From NCBI GenBank assembly GCA_016719855.1, contig JADJYH010000002.1, positions 62,001 through 126,000 of the forward strand: a stretch of DNA of 64,000 nt. Direction: 5' to 3'. Made by a program: the position numbers and the translations under genes. A model generated the notes under the pieces. It saw only the letters and a list, made by a program, of their open reading frames with translations, ran no database searches and was not told where the DNA came from. Of the stretch, positions 26,846 through 36,920 are shown in pieces. How positions within the stretch are numbered: position 1 is the first letter of the stretch; the number at the start of each line of letters is the position of its first letter. This DNA is from Saprospiraceae bacterium (lineage in GTDB: Bacteria; Bacteroidota; Bacteroidia; Chitinophagales; Saprospiraceae).

Positions 26846-28706
26846 ATGAAAACGTTGGAAACCATTCAAGCTGAACTTCGTGAAATCGTCTCACAGGGCA
26901 ACGACCTTGCAATAGCTGTATTGAAAAAGCGGCTCAAGCCTGAGACAGAAAAATACCAAACATTGCTGGTGCTTGAGGCCAATTACCACGAGGTCAGCCG
27001 TCAGTTGATACAAGACATCATTACGGGCGAGGTGGCAACCGTGGAGTTCAACAAATTCAAACAGTCGCTGCTCGATTTCATAAATAGCCTTGTTGTATCT
27101 GATGTGCCAGAGCTGGCCATCACCTCGGCAGATGGGAGCGGAATGGCCGATGTTTACAACGGTGAGGTGTTGTACCGCATCCCGAAAAAAATGGCCGTTG
27201 GGGTGGAAGAAGAGTGCATCGTCAGGTTGGCGTTTGACCGGAAGCTGCTGCTCCACGATTTTCAAGTGCAGGTCGGCGATGTGATGAAGGATTTGCGGAT
27301 CGCCGACGTGATGGGCGTCGAGTTGATTGACCCGAACGGCGACAAGGCATTTGCCATCACCACGGTGAACGACACCGTACAAATCGTAGAAAAAGACTTG
27401 GTGACGGAGTGGATTTTTTGCGTGACGCCGTTGAAGGAAGGCCAATATCCGCTGGTGCTCAAGATTTCCATCATTGAAATAGTAAATGGCATCGAGCGTA
27501 GGCGCAACGAGGTGTTGAAGGAAAGAGTGGAGATAATGCTGACCCTAAAAGCAAGTGAGCTGGTGACGGAATTCAAGAAAGGCTACACCTGGCAAGTGGT
27601 GGATGCTGACGAACAAAGGGCGGCGGCAGGCGGCGCCTCAAAGTCTGCACCACCTGACAGGATTCCTGGTGCGCCCTAGGCCACCGATGCCCAGCCCCGC
27701 TGCACCCAGTCCAGCCCCCATGCCCCAAGCGCCAAATGCGTCGAAGGCAGTTGGGTTGGGGCTGATAGGGAAGATTTTTGCAGGGGTAGCAGTGCTGGTG
27801 ATAGGAACGGTGGCGGTGTTGCCGTTCCTCGGCCAAAAATCTGCTACAGAGGTGGCGGTAACCAAAAGTGAAAAACAACTGAAACGGCTTCGTGCGAACG
27901 CAAACCGGCAAGAACTGGAGGATTTTGTCAGGGAAAACCAAGGAACGCAGGAGGCCGAAACGGCAATGATGGTGCTTGACAGTATTGAGGACCGTTTTTG
28001 GCAGTCAGCTTTGGCTTCGAATGACTACCAGGACGTGCAACAATACCTCGACCAATACCCGGATGGGAGGTACACTGCTGACGCTGCCCATCGAATGGAC
28101 GAATTGAACCGGGGTGATGTTGCTGCAGCGGATACAACGGACATCATTGAAGTAGAGGCGGTAGAAGCCGTTAAGGAAATTATTTCCGATACGCTCAAGG
28201 AAGAGAAGAAGCCGGTCTCTCCGAAAAAGCCTGTGAACAAGCCAAAACCCCCAGTAACAAAGCCAAAAACGACACCGAGCAAACCCAAACCGGAGCCAGT
28301 CAAACCCAAAGTTGAACCTGAAAAACCAGCTCCCGTTGACCCAAACAAACCAGTTTCTTTCATTTCCGCTGCCCGAAAACCGGTTTACAAAAACTGCGGC
28401 AGTTCCAATAGGGAAAAGGAAGAAAAATGCACGGTTGACAAAATTCACAGACACCTAAAAAGTAGAATCGAGTACCCGCAGCAGGCACTGAACAATTCAA
28501 TCGAAGGCACGGTGGTGATCAGCTTCGTCGTGGAGCGTAACGGCTCGATTACGGATGTTAAAGCGCTTAACGACATCGGTGGTGGATGTGCAAAGGAAGC
28601 CGTCAGGTTGGTAAAAACATTGCCCAAATTCAAGCCGGGCCTCAACGGAAAAGGCGAGCCAATCCGTGTCCAATACACGCAATCCATCCGTTTTACCCTT
28701 AAATAA
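26846..28706 (+). CDS. Effector-associated-like domain / TM / TonB C-terminal fusion, one frame change
   Basis: Residues about 1-90 are helical, with GNDLAIAVLKKRL, LLVLEANYHEVSRQLIQDII and NKFKQSLLDFINSLV. This closely follows the pattern of the small helical effector-associated domain EAD11 of bacterial conflict proteins (inference from pattern). Residues 105-240 form a beta-rich domain (YRIPKKMAVGVEEECIVRLA, WIFCVTPLKEGQYPLVLKI) I cannot name. One membrane helix follows at about 301-328, then a Lys/Pro-rich linker (about 453-500). A TonB C-terminal domain occupies about 530-619 (EYPQQALNNSIEGTVVISFV, LPKFKPGLNGKG). Topology puts the EAD-like part in the cytosol and TonB_C in the periplasm. 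The frame changes at about 27668-27680 in a poly-Pro/Ala stretch; the restored length is about 619. A dynamin-like gene follows 90 bases later. Confidence 0.75.
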
Positions 28707-28796
28707 TTTCAATGTTTATTGGGTTTTGATGGTTTAGAGGGTTTCGTTCTACACCCATAAAACTTTCTCAACCCCTTAATCTTTCTGAACCCTTTC

Positions 28797-30522
28797 ATGA
28801 CAAAAATACTTGACGATAAACTCCAGGCGGTCCGTTCGCACATTGACGAAATCGCCAAAGACCTGCACGAGCTTACCATTGACATCGCCCATGAGCAACT
28901 CCGCCAGACGGTCAGTGAGTTGCGCAATCGCATCAACGAGCCGTTCATGTTCGTCATCGTGGGCGAGGTGAAATCGGGGAAGAGCAGTTTTGTGAACGCC
29001 CTTTTGTCAACGGGAAAGGAGGTCTGCAAAGTGGCCCCGCAACCCATGACCGATACCATCCAGCAGGTGATTTGGGGTGAGAAAGAGGAGGTCATCACCA
29101 TCAATCCCTACCTGAAAAAAATCACCCACCCGGTCGAAATCCTCCGGGAAATCGCCATCGTGGACACGCCCGGCACCAACACCATCGTGGAGCACCACCA
29201 GGAAATCACCGAGCGGTTCATTCCGTCCAGCGACCTCATCGTTTTTGTGTTTGAGGCAAAAAACCCCTACCGCCAGTCGGCTTGGGAGTTCTTTGATTTT
29301 ATACACGCCGAGTGGCGGCGCAAAGTGATTTTGTGCTGCAACAAAAGACCTGATGGCAGAAAACGAATTGCCCATCAACGTGCATGGCGTGGTGCAACAC
29401 GCCCAAAAAAAAGGCATCGAAGCGCCGCATGTTTTCGCCGTGTCGGCCAAGATGGAGCAGGAGGGCGAGAATCTTGAGAGCGGCTTTTTGCCCCTTCGGG
29501 AATACATCCGGGAGAACATAACCGGTGGCAAGGCACCCATCCTGAAAATGAAAAATAACATCAGCACCTGCCGCAACCTCAACGAGCGCATCGGCAAGGG
29601 CATCGAAGACCGTCGGCTACAGTGGAAGGCCGATAAGCATTTTCGCCAAGAGGTGACGGAAGCGCTTGAAAAACAGGAGATTAAATCGCTGCGGCAAGTG
29701 GACATGCTGGTGGAAAACCTGCTGAGTGGCTACGACCGCATCACGCTCCAGAAGGAGGAAGAACTGGTAGAAGGGCTTTCATTTTTCAGCCTGCTCAAGC
29801 GCACCATTGCTGGTATTTTTACCAAAAAAGCCAGTGCGCAGGAGTGGTTGGAGGCACTCGCCAAAGACCTCGATCAGCAGCTCCACCTCGAACTCCAAAA
29901 CAAGCTGAACGACAATGTGGCCGACCTCGCCGACAGCATCCAGCAAATGGCAAAAACCATTGACCAAAAGATACACCACAGCGAGACCATCCTTCGCAAC
30001 AACCACGAAATTTTCAGCGACATCGCCGAACGGCGGTCAATGGTCATGCAGGAATTGCAGGAGACTTTCACCCGTTTCCTCAACCGCCCGGAGAACTTCA
30101 GCGCCGACCAGCTTTTCCCCGACAAAAAGCCTGGCTCCGCCAGCATCGCCACGGGCAGCGGATTGGCGGTGGTGGGCATCATCCTCGCTGCCGTAACCAA
30201 GTTGGCAGTCTTCGATGTGACGGGCGGCATACTGACGGCTGTTGGCGTTTTGTTCGCCGGGTTCACTTCTGCGGCCAAGAAACGCAAGATTTTGGAGGGC
30301 TACCAACAAGAAATCACCAATGGTCGTGGGCTGTTGGAGACGGAGCTGTCTGGCAAGTTGCGCACCTACGTGACGGGAATCAAGGAAAAGATTGACGCCA
30401 ATTTCGAGGATTTTGATACCATGCTGGAGCGGGAAATGATGCAGATTTTAAAGCTGGAGGAACGACAGGGCGGGATTGAGGAGCGGTTGGCGATGGTGGA
30501 GAAGGATTTACAAAATGCTTAG
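28797..30522 (+). CDS. Bacterial dynamin-like GTPase, one frame change
   Basis: Restored, this is a membrane-remodelling GTPase of about 575 residues. G1 is FVIVGEVKSGKSSFVNALL (P-loop near residues 56-64) and G3 is VDTPGTNTIVEH. The G4 region is VILCCNK followed by DLMAEN, exactly where the frame breaks (29343-29346). The dynamin-type helical stalk follows. At about residues 453-491 a double hydrophobic hairpin (GLAVVGIILAAVTKLAVF, GGILTAVGVLFAGF) would insert in the membrane, as in bacterial dynamin-like proteins. Coiled coil continues to the end. Restoring the frame needs one base removed or two added; two added would recreate the canonical NKxD. It lies 12 bases before a lipoprotein gene. 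Confidence 0.85.
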
Positions 30523-30533
30523 CAAATAAAACT

Positions 30534-30999
30534 ATGAAAACCCGCTATTTTCTCTTTTTTGCTATCATCACTATACTCGTCGCCTGCAACGCCGACCCCG
30601 GCGTCATCTCCGATGACGATGCCACGCCCAACGGCCCCAATGAAATCTTGGAATGTGATTCATTACCAGCGCCCAATTCCGTGTTTTCAAATGCCATTGG
30701 GGAAACACTGGTTTTCACGGATTCAACTGGTCATAATTTCGACACCTTGCGTTGTGTTGAAAACACGGCAGAAGAGGTTAAGTCCGAATTATTTGGAGGG
30801 CAATATTGCCGGTCTTCCCTCAGAAATATATTCCCTGGAATTCAAGAACAACACCTTGCCCAGCTTTACTTCGCTTTCAGCATATTCAGTTCCCTTCGAA
30901 GATTTTTCGGCATTTGACCAACGGTTCACAGAAGTGGCTGGCATTTACGAGCTTAGTCACCAAATGGGCTGTCATTTCACCATGTTTATATTCCTGTAG
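30534..30999 (+). CDS. Hypothetical lipoprotein, broken
   Basis: The N-terminus MKTRYFLFFAIITILVACNAD is a signal peptide with a lipobox (LVAC). An acidic, secreted sequence follows (ECDSLPAPNSVFSNAIGETL). The first frame continues to about 30795. A second frame then carries the plausible continuation GNIAGLPSEIYSLEFKNN and SVPFEDFSAFDQRF up to a stop at 30999. Further sequence to about 31120 may be an additional, more damaged part. I do not recognise a family. It starts 12 bases after the dynamin-like gene, so it probably belongs to that operon. Confidence 0.5.
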
Positions 31000-31430
31000 T
31001 TCAACCCTTGCACTTTTGGCCAAGCCCTTGTTTTATCAGAGTGAAGGGCGGTGGCCATCAAGCGGCAAGATGTTTGGTGGACGAAAAAGAGCTTATATGC
31101 AGCACCTTCCTCTTTTTAACGTCTGGCTTTATGTTACGGCGCCTTGATAGGCGATGACTCGTTTGAAGAAAAATTCATCAATTGAAATGCTTCAAAATTG
31201 GTTTCACCGAACATTTGATTTGGGAGTGACATGGGGAAGGACTGGGTGGAGAAGATTGGTAGAGCAGTAAGCCCGTTTTTTACGGATAACCTTGATTTTA
31301 GGAGCCAATTTAGGGGTTAATATGGAAACAAAGTCGGGTGGGAGCGGGGATTGGTTTGGTCGGGGGGGGCCCCGCCCGGAACCCAATGCAAATGCGGGAC
31401 GTTGCATTTGGAAATAAGCGCCATTAAAAA
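31000..31430. other. Mostly non-coding, possible tail of the broken lipoprotein
   Basis: About the first 100 bases could continue the lipoprotein in another frame (VAIKRQDVWWTKK). The rest, including a run of nine G followed by CCCCGCC near 31361-31376, shows no gene. Confidence 0.4.
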
Positions 31431-32392
31431 ATGCAGACAACTGAAATTGGAACAGACATAATATTCGCTGCAAAGCTTTTAAGGGAAGGCCACCCCGTCG
31501 CCATTCCCACCGAAACCGTGTACGGCCTCGCCGCCAATGCCCTCGACCCCGACGCTGTCCTCAAAATCTTCAAGGCCAAGAATCGCCCGCATTTCAACCC
31601 ACTCATCATCCACTTGCCGAATTGGGAAAGCGTCAAAAAATACGTGACAGAAATCCCTGCCGATGCTGAAGTTTTGGCTCAAAATTCTCCAACTCTCATT
31701 TTGCTCGAAAAAATCCAATCTCAATTCCCGATTTGGTTACGGCGGCCAGCCCCAAAGTTGCCGTCCGCATCCCAGCGCACCCACTCACGAGGGCTTTGCT
31801 TGCGCAATTGGATTTCCCGCTGGCAGCGCCCAGTGCCAACCCCTTTGGCTACGTCAGCCCGACAACGGCGCAGCATGTGCTGGAGGGACTGGACGGTAAA
31901 ATCCCGTACATCCTCGACGGTGGGCCTTGCGAGATTGGGCTGGAAAGCACCATCGTTGACTTTGAAAACCAGCAAGTAATCGTCAGGCGGCAGGGTGGGG
32001 TAGCAGTGGAGGACATCGAGCGGGCATTGGGGAAAAAGGTGCTGGTGCAAACGGGTGTGGAGGAACACCCCGTTGCTCCGGGGCAGTTGAAAAGCCACTA
32101 TGCCACCGCTACGCCGCTTTACGTGGGTAGGACAGAGGAGCTTGCCGCCCGTTTTGTCCAAAAAAAAATAGGGGTGATTGCCTTCGGAAAAAACATGGAC
32201 GCCGTTGATGCCAGCTACCGTTTTCAACTTTCTGCGGCTGCAAACCTCGACGAAGCCGCAAAAAACCTGTTCTCGACCATGCGGGAGGCGGACGCCTGTG
32301 GTGCAGAGGTGATTTTGGCGGATTGGCTGCCGGAAACTGGCCTCGGCACTGCCATCAACGACCGGCTGCGGCGTGCCAGCCATGAATCCTGA
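31431..32392 (+). CDS. L-threonylcarbamoyladenylate synthase (Sua5 type), one frame change
   Basis: This enzyme makes threonylcarbamoyl-AMP from threonine, bicarbonate and ATP for the t6A37 modification of tRNAs. The N-terminal YrdC domain has GHPVAIPTETVYGLAANAL and KNRPHFNPLIIHL, then APSANPFGYVSPTTAQHV and LESTIVDF. A C-terminal Sua5 domain (about 215-320) follows, so this is the long Sua5 type. The frame changes at about 31720-31728, just before IPDLVTAASPKVAVRI, and one missing base restores 320 residues. The region around 31683-31720 departs from the usual WPGPLT motif and may hold further errors. It converges on the epimerase gene with a 3-base gap. Confidence 0.9.
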
Positions 32393-32395
32393 AAC

Positions 32396-32815
32396 CTATT
32401 TGGAACCTGAAACCAAAATCTCTTGGCACAATTCCACCAGCACCCCATTCGCCGATTTCGGGTGGATGAAGCAGACTAGCTTATTATCGGCTCCTCGTTT
32501 CGGTTCCTTGTTCAGCAATGTAAATCCCTCATTTTCAAGGCGCAGCATTTCGGAACGAATGTCTTCCACCTCGAAGGCGATGTGGTGAATGCCCTCGCCC
32601 CGCTTCTCGATGAACTTGGCGATGGGGCTGTCCGGGGAGGTTGCTTCCAGTAGTTCGACTTTGGCTTCGCCAGTTTTGAAGAAAGATGTCACGACATGCT
32701 CGCTCTCCACGGCCTCGATTTTGTAGTGAGGTGTACCCAGTAGTTTTTCGTAAAGTTCGTTGGCCGCTGCCAGGCTTTTCACGGCTATGCCGATGTGTTC
32801 CAGGTTTTTTACCAT
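32396..32815 (-). CDS. mce: Methylmalonyl-CoA epimerase
   Basis: This 139-residue VOC-fold protein interconverts the (R) and (S) forms of methylmalonyl-CoA in propionate metabolism. Metal ligands are visible: His in LEHIGIAV at the start, the second His in GIHHIAFEVEDI, and Glu in VLVELCQE near the C-terminus. Length is typical. The start at 32815 (MVKNLEHIGIAV) matches the family; the in-frame sequence upstream does not. No mutase gene is in the window. Confidence 0.9.
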   Translation of the reverse strand: MVKNLEHIGIAVKSLAAANELYEKLLGTPHYKIEAVESEHVVTSFFKTGEAKVELLEATSPDSPIAKFIEKRGEGIHHIAFEVEDIRSEMLRLENEGFTLLNKEPKRGADNKLVCFIHPKSANGVLVELCQEILVSGSK

Positions 32816-32882
32816 GAAGAAAGTATTTTGGCGGCAAGTTAGGCCAATTCTTAAAAAAGCAGGGAACAAAACCGGGCTGGAA

Positions 32883-35375
32883 TTAGCGAAACCGATCTGA
32901 ATGCCGCTTTTGATCCTTGTAAAAATCAGATTTTATCCGTTTGCTTTCATCCTCCATGCCAGTGCTCCTGTTGCGTGAGCCTTTCACCTGCTCGTTTCCG
33001 AAATTGTAAGAGAAGCTGGCCCGGAAGCGGCGGCTATCACCACGTCCGTGGACGGTCATGAAGAGGTCGCCGAAATTGCTCTCGCCGCTCCATTTTTGAG
33101 AGTAAAAAATGTCGTTGACCGACAACTTCAGGTTGGCCTTTCCTTTCAGCAGCTTTTTTTGGATGCCTGCATCAACTCCCCACATTTGCTCCATTTTGAA
33201 GGTGCCGCCCCAGATGGAAGGCGAGCTGTACCAGCCTGATACCTCGATGTTGATGTCCTTCGGCAGGGTGAACGTGTGCTGCATGTAGCCGTTGAAGGCA
33301 TGGATTTTAGCATCCACGATTTTGCCATCGCCCAAGTCGGCGTTGATGTCCGTGCGGTAGCCACTCAGGTTCACATACCCATTCCACCATTTGGTGATGG
33401 GCATGGGGGAGCCGATGTTTAGGCTGTAGTTGTTTTGCTCCGCAAGGTTTTTCCAGGTAATGAAAGCGGCGTTTGGGTTTACTTCCGATACGTCCACAAT
33501 CCGCTCGATAAGGTCGGATGTGTGGCTGAAGCTCAACGAAGTGTTCACCATTTGCATAAAAGTATGGCTGAACTGGATGTTGTTCGAGTATTGCGGGCGG
33601 ATGAACGGATTGCCTTTTTGGAACGTCAGCTCGTCGAGGCGGTACTCGAACGGGTTGAGGTCTTGGTAGTTCGGCCTGTCCAAGCGGCGGCTGTAATTGA
33701 GTTGGAAGCTGTGCTTCTCATTTGCAGTGTAGGTCAGGCCGCCGGACGGAAAGAGGTTGAAATAGTCCCGCTTCACGTTCTCGTCGTTCACCTCTTTTAA
33801 CGCTTTGAGGTCGCCCTCCGAGTTGGTCTGCTCGGCACGGAGGCCAAGTTGCATGCCCCATTTGCCAAACTGACGTGAGTAGGTAGTGTAGGCAGCGTTC
33901 ACGTTTTCGGTGTAGGTGTAGAAATTGGTACGGTCCACGTCCACCACATCCTCGCCTTCCACCACGTTGAAGAAGTTGAAGTCGTTGTCCGTTTTTACGT
34001 AAGCCAGCTTGATGCCTGCGCCAAATTGGCCTTTCAGCAATGGGCGCTCGTGGTCAATCTTTACCGTGTAAATGTCAATGTTCGTCGGAGACACCATGTG
34101 GTAATTGCGCTCGGAGCGCACCGCATTTTCATCGGAGCCATCGCCTTCCAGGTACCTGTTGGGCTGCACTTGGCTGTTTTCGTTCTTGAAAAAACCATAG
34201 TCGGCGTCGAAGTTCCAGATTTTGCCCTTTGCGTCGTCAAAGCGGTAGTTGAGGTTGAAATTGTAGTTTCTGCGCTTGCCATCCGTGTTTGTCGAGGAGA
34301 TTAAAGTGCTGTCAGGCTGGCTGCTGCCAATGGCGCTGATGGGCGTGCGGATATGGCCCCGGTCGTCGTAGCTGTTTTCGTAGCCGTTCACGAGGAAGCC
34401 GACCGTGTTTTTGTCGTTGAGGAAAAAATCGTTGCCCAGCTTGAAGTTGTTGGACTGCCAATGGTTGTCGTTGCGGCCCTTTTGGTCGAGGCTGGCCCCG
34501 TTTTGTTCCCGGTAGAAGTCCATGATTTCGAGCCACTCACCATCATTGAAGCTGTAACTTCCGAAGGTGTTCATCAGCTTGTTGCGGTAGTTGCCGCTCA
34601 CCGAGCCTTCGTAATTGCGCCGCTTGCCTACACCGTAGCCGAGGTTCACGTTTCCGTTGCTGCCAAGGCGCTTGTCCTTTTTCATTCGGATGTTGATGAT
34701 GCCGGCGTTGCCTTCCGCATCCCAGCGGGCGCTGGGGTTGGTGATGATTTCAATGGTGGCGATGTCCGTGCTTTGGATGGTTTTCAGGTAGGTGGCCAGG
34801 TCGTTTGCGGAGAGCTGGGTCGGTTTGCCGTCAATGTAAACCCGCACCCCGCCTTTGCCGCTCATGATGATGTTGTCGTTGTTATCCACCACCACGCCGG
34901 GCGATTTGCGGAGCAGTTCCATGGCATTGTTGCCCGTGGCGTTGATGCTGCCTTCCACGTTGAAAACGGTCTTGTCGGGATGCACCTCCACGAGCGGTTT
35001 TTTGCTTGTGACTGTTACTTCGGTGAGTTCTACGCCCTTCGTTGTCATTATTATTGCTGGCAATTTCAGGTTTTGGCTTGAGGCCAAGTCAAAGGCTACC
35101 GAATTGTAGTCTGAAAGCCCAACGAAGCTCACGTTTAGCCAATACCGACCAGGGCTTATGTTCTGCAATTCAAACATGCCGTCATCGGCGGTGTACTCGG
35201 CCTTGACGAGGGTGCTGTCTTTGGCTGAATAAAGCAGCACGTTGGCGAAGCTGACTGGTTGGTTGTCGTTGCCAAGCACTATGCCGGTAATTATCCCGGT
35301 TTCTTTGTTGGCAAATGTGGTTGAGGTGAGTGCAAAAGACAGGATTAGGACCAAGAGTCCAGTGTACTTTTTCAT
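32883..35375 (-). CDS. TonB-dependent outer-membrane receptor (carboxypeptidase-regulatory type)
   Basis: This 830-residue receptor has a signal peptide (MKKYTGLLVLILSFALTSTTF). A carboxypeptidase regulatory-like beta-sandwich follows at about 24-110 (GIITGIVLGNDNQPVSFANV), then a plug domain (about 120-230; MELLRKSPGVVVDNNDNI, GKGGVRVYIDGKPTQL). The rest is a long barrel ending in FRASFSYNFGNEQVKG and a basic tail, as in the OMP_b-brl_3 type. Such receptors import siderophores, oligosaccharides or peptides using TonB. The ligand is unknown, with no SusD partner beside it. I start at 35375; the longer in-frame sequence upstream lacks a signal peptide. No frame change. Confidence 0.88.
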   Translation of the reverse strand: MKKYTGLLVLILSFALTSTTFANKETGIITGIVLGNDNQPVSFANVLLYSAKDSTLVKAEYTADDGMFELQNISPGRYWLNVSFVGLSDYNSVAFDLASSQNLKLPAIIMTTKGVELTEVTVTSKKPLVEVHPDKTVFNVEGSINATGNNAMELLRKSPGVVVDNNDNIIMSGKGGVRVYIDGKPTQLSANDLATYLKTIQSTDIATIEIITNPSARWDAEGNAGIINIRMKKDKRLGSNGNVNLGYGVGKRRNYEGSVSGNYRNKLMNTFGSYSFNDGEWLEIMDFYREQNGASLDQKGRNDNHWQSNNFKLGNDFFLNDKNTVGFLVNGYENSYDDRGHIRTPISAIGSSQPDSTLISSTNTDGKRRNYNFNLNYRFDDAKGKIWNFDADYGFFKNENSQVQPNRYLEGDGSDENAVRSERNYHMVSPTNIDIYTVKIDHERPLLKGQFGAGIKLAYVKTDNDFNFFNVVEGEDVVDVDRTNFYTYTENVNAAYTTYSRQFGKWGMQLGLRAEQTNSEGDLKALKEVNDENVKRDYFNLFPSGGLTYTANEKHSFQLNYSRRLDRPNYQDLNPFEYRLDELTFQKGNPFIRPQYSNNIQFSHTFMQMVNTSLSFSHTSDLIERIVDVSEVNPNAAFITWKNLAEQNNYSLNIGSPMPITKWWNGYVNLSGYRTDINADLGDGKIVDAKIHAFNGYMQHTFTLPKDINIEVSGWYSSPSIWGGTFKMEQMWGVDAGIQKKLLKGKANLKLSVNDIFYSQKWSGESNFGDLFMTVHGRGDSRRFRASFSYNFGNEQVKGSRNRSTGMEDESKRIKSDFYKDQKRHSDRFR

Positions 35376-35680
35376 TGTCAGGTGATTTGATTTAAGTGTC
35401 GCTAAATGGTTGATGGTCAAATGGTTATCAGGCCATTTGGCGGCAAGCCAGTTAGCATTTTTCAGTCGGTGAATAATAAAATTTCTTAAATTAAGATGAT
35501 GCCGCAAAGGTGGGTTTACCCTCAGGTCAACGCTTTATTTTTTCGATGAAAATCCGTTTTTTTAAGGGTAAAGGCGGGAATCGAGGGGAATCGGCTCCAG
35601 ATGCAGGCTAAAAACTGAGGAATATCAGCCTTTTTTCAACTTGGCCAACATTTCGTTTTCAACACGGCCCCTATCTTCAA

Positions 35681-36682
35681 TCAGCTCAAAAATTCTTTTA
35701 GGTAGTCTTTCATTTCTATTCGGTAGACAATATCCAGTTCATAAAAGTCATCAATCGTGTTGAGCAGCTCGCCTTTTTTTGGATTTGAAGTAACTAAAAA
35801 TGTCTTTAAGTTCCTCGTAGCTTGTTGCATTGCCCAAAAACACCCGGTCGAGCACCGTTCGTTGTCCCAAAGCGGCATTGGCTCTGGCATATGGCGCTGC
35901 CACTATGCCAGAATAGTCAAAATCGTAAGGCACCGGAATCACTATTCCATCTTCAAGTAGAATCAACTCTGTATTGCGGGACATCAAATAGCTCCAGTCG
36001 GCGTTGCCTATCATGTAATTAAACACAGAGGCGATTTTTTCTTGATAACTGTGCATAGAATCTATCTGGATGATTTGATTCACCATCGTGCTGCAATGGT
36101 TGCGATGTGCCAAGCATTCAGAGTCCTCGATAATTATGCCCGGATGGGTGCTTTTTTTGAATGAGGCGCCTTGGTTTTTGTAAGTAACCCTTACCAAGTT
36201 CGCTTTAAAACTGTACGGTGTGAGCACATTGAAAAGTTGGTAGCATAAGTATTCACGCATGATATTTACCTCGCTACGCTCGTTGTCCATACAATGCGTC
36301 ACCAGCTTAAATTCGTTGAAAGTCTCCAGCCCAATTGAATCGAGGTTGTTCTTGTTGAACTTTAGCTTGAGCGGTGGGAAGTCGCACATCATCCGCCTTG
36401 ATTTGCCCCGAGTGCGCAGCTTGACCTGAAGTTTGGTGCTGTTCTTACGGCTGTGTTTCACCTCGAAAATCCCGCTCTCATATTCTTTGTTGCGGATATT
36501 GGCTTTGATGGAATCAAAATTGGCGGTAATGGTCAACTCCGTGCGGTCATCGGACTTGAAAAGGTCGAAGAGCGCTTTCTTGCTTACAGTGGTGTCCGGT
36601 GTTGCCTGGCAGAATGCACGCAAAGGCGCCATAAGGAACAACCCCAAATGCATAAAAAGCTGATTGTCAATAAGTTTTTCAT
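35681..36682 (-). CDS. Conserved hypothetical secreted protein (CotH-like pattern), two frame changes
   Basis: The protein reads MHLGLFLMAPLRAFCQATP at what looks like the end of a signal peptide. An ATG 29 bases upstream (36682) with MKNLLTISF would complete the signal if one base is missing from the A-run 36654-36658. The body has RTRGKSRRMMCDFPPLKLKF, FKLVTHCMDNERSEVNIMRE and YLCYQLFNVLTPYSF, a pattern shared by a family of Bacteroidota secreted proteins loosely related to CotH kinases. The frame changes in the T7 run 35774-35780, after which GELLNTIDDFYELDIV is the true C-terminus. The catalytic function is unknown. Confidence 0.6.
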
Positions 36683-36920
36683 GATTACCGTCATTTCAAA
36701 TTGGTAGTTAGGCTACAATTAACCCAATATAAACTGGGTACTTGAAGTGCAAGTAAAGGTAGTTTTTTTACAAATTTCAAAGACCAAATCTTTGAGTTTG
36801 AAATGCAGGCTGGTAAATAGGTTGGAGGCCGCTAATTCAAATCAGGATTGAAGTAGCGACGGTGTAATTCTCGGATTTGTTACACCAGTCCTGAATGATG
36901 TATGCTTGAAGAGCAAACCG
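36683..36920. other. Intergenic between two leftward genes
   Basis: No gene, hairpin or consensus promoter was recognised. AT-rich stretches near 36760-36800 could hold the promoter of the gene to the left. Confidence 0.4.

Noticed and set aside
28797..30522. Two separate genes in place of one dynamin-like gene
   Set aside because: The two frames meet in the middle of the GTPase domain, and only joined do they give G1, G3, G4 and stalk in order.
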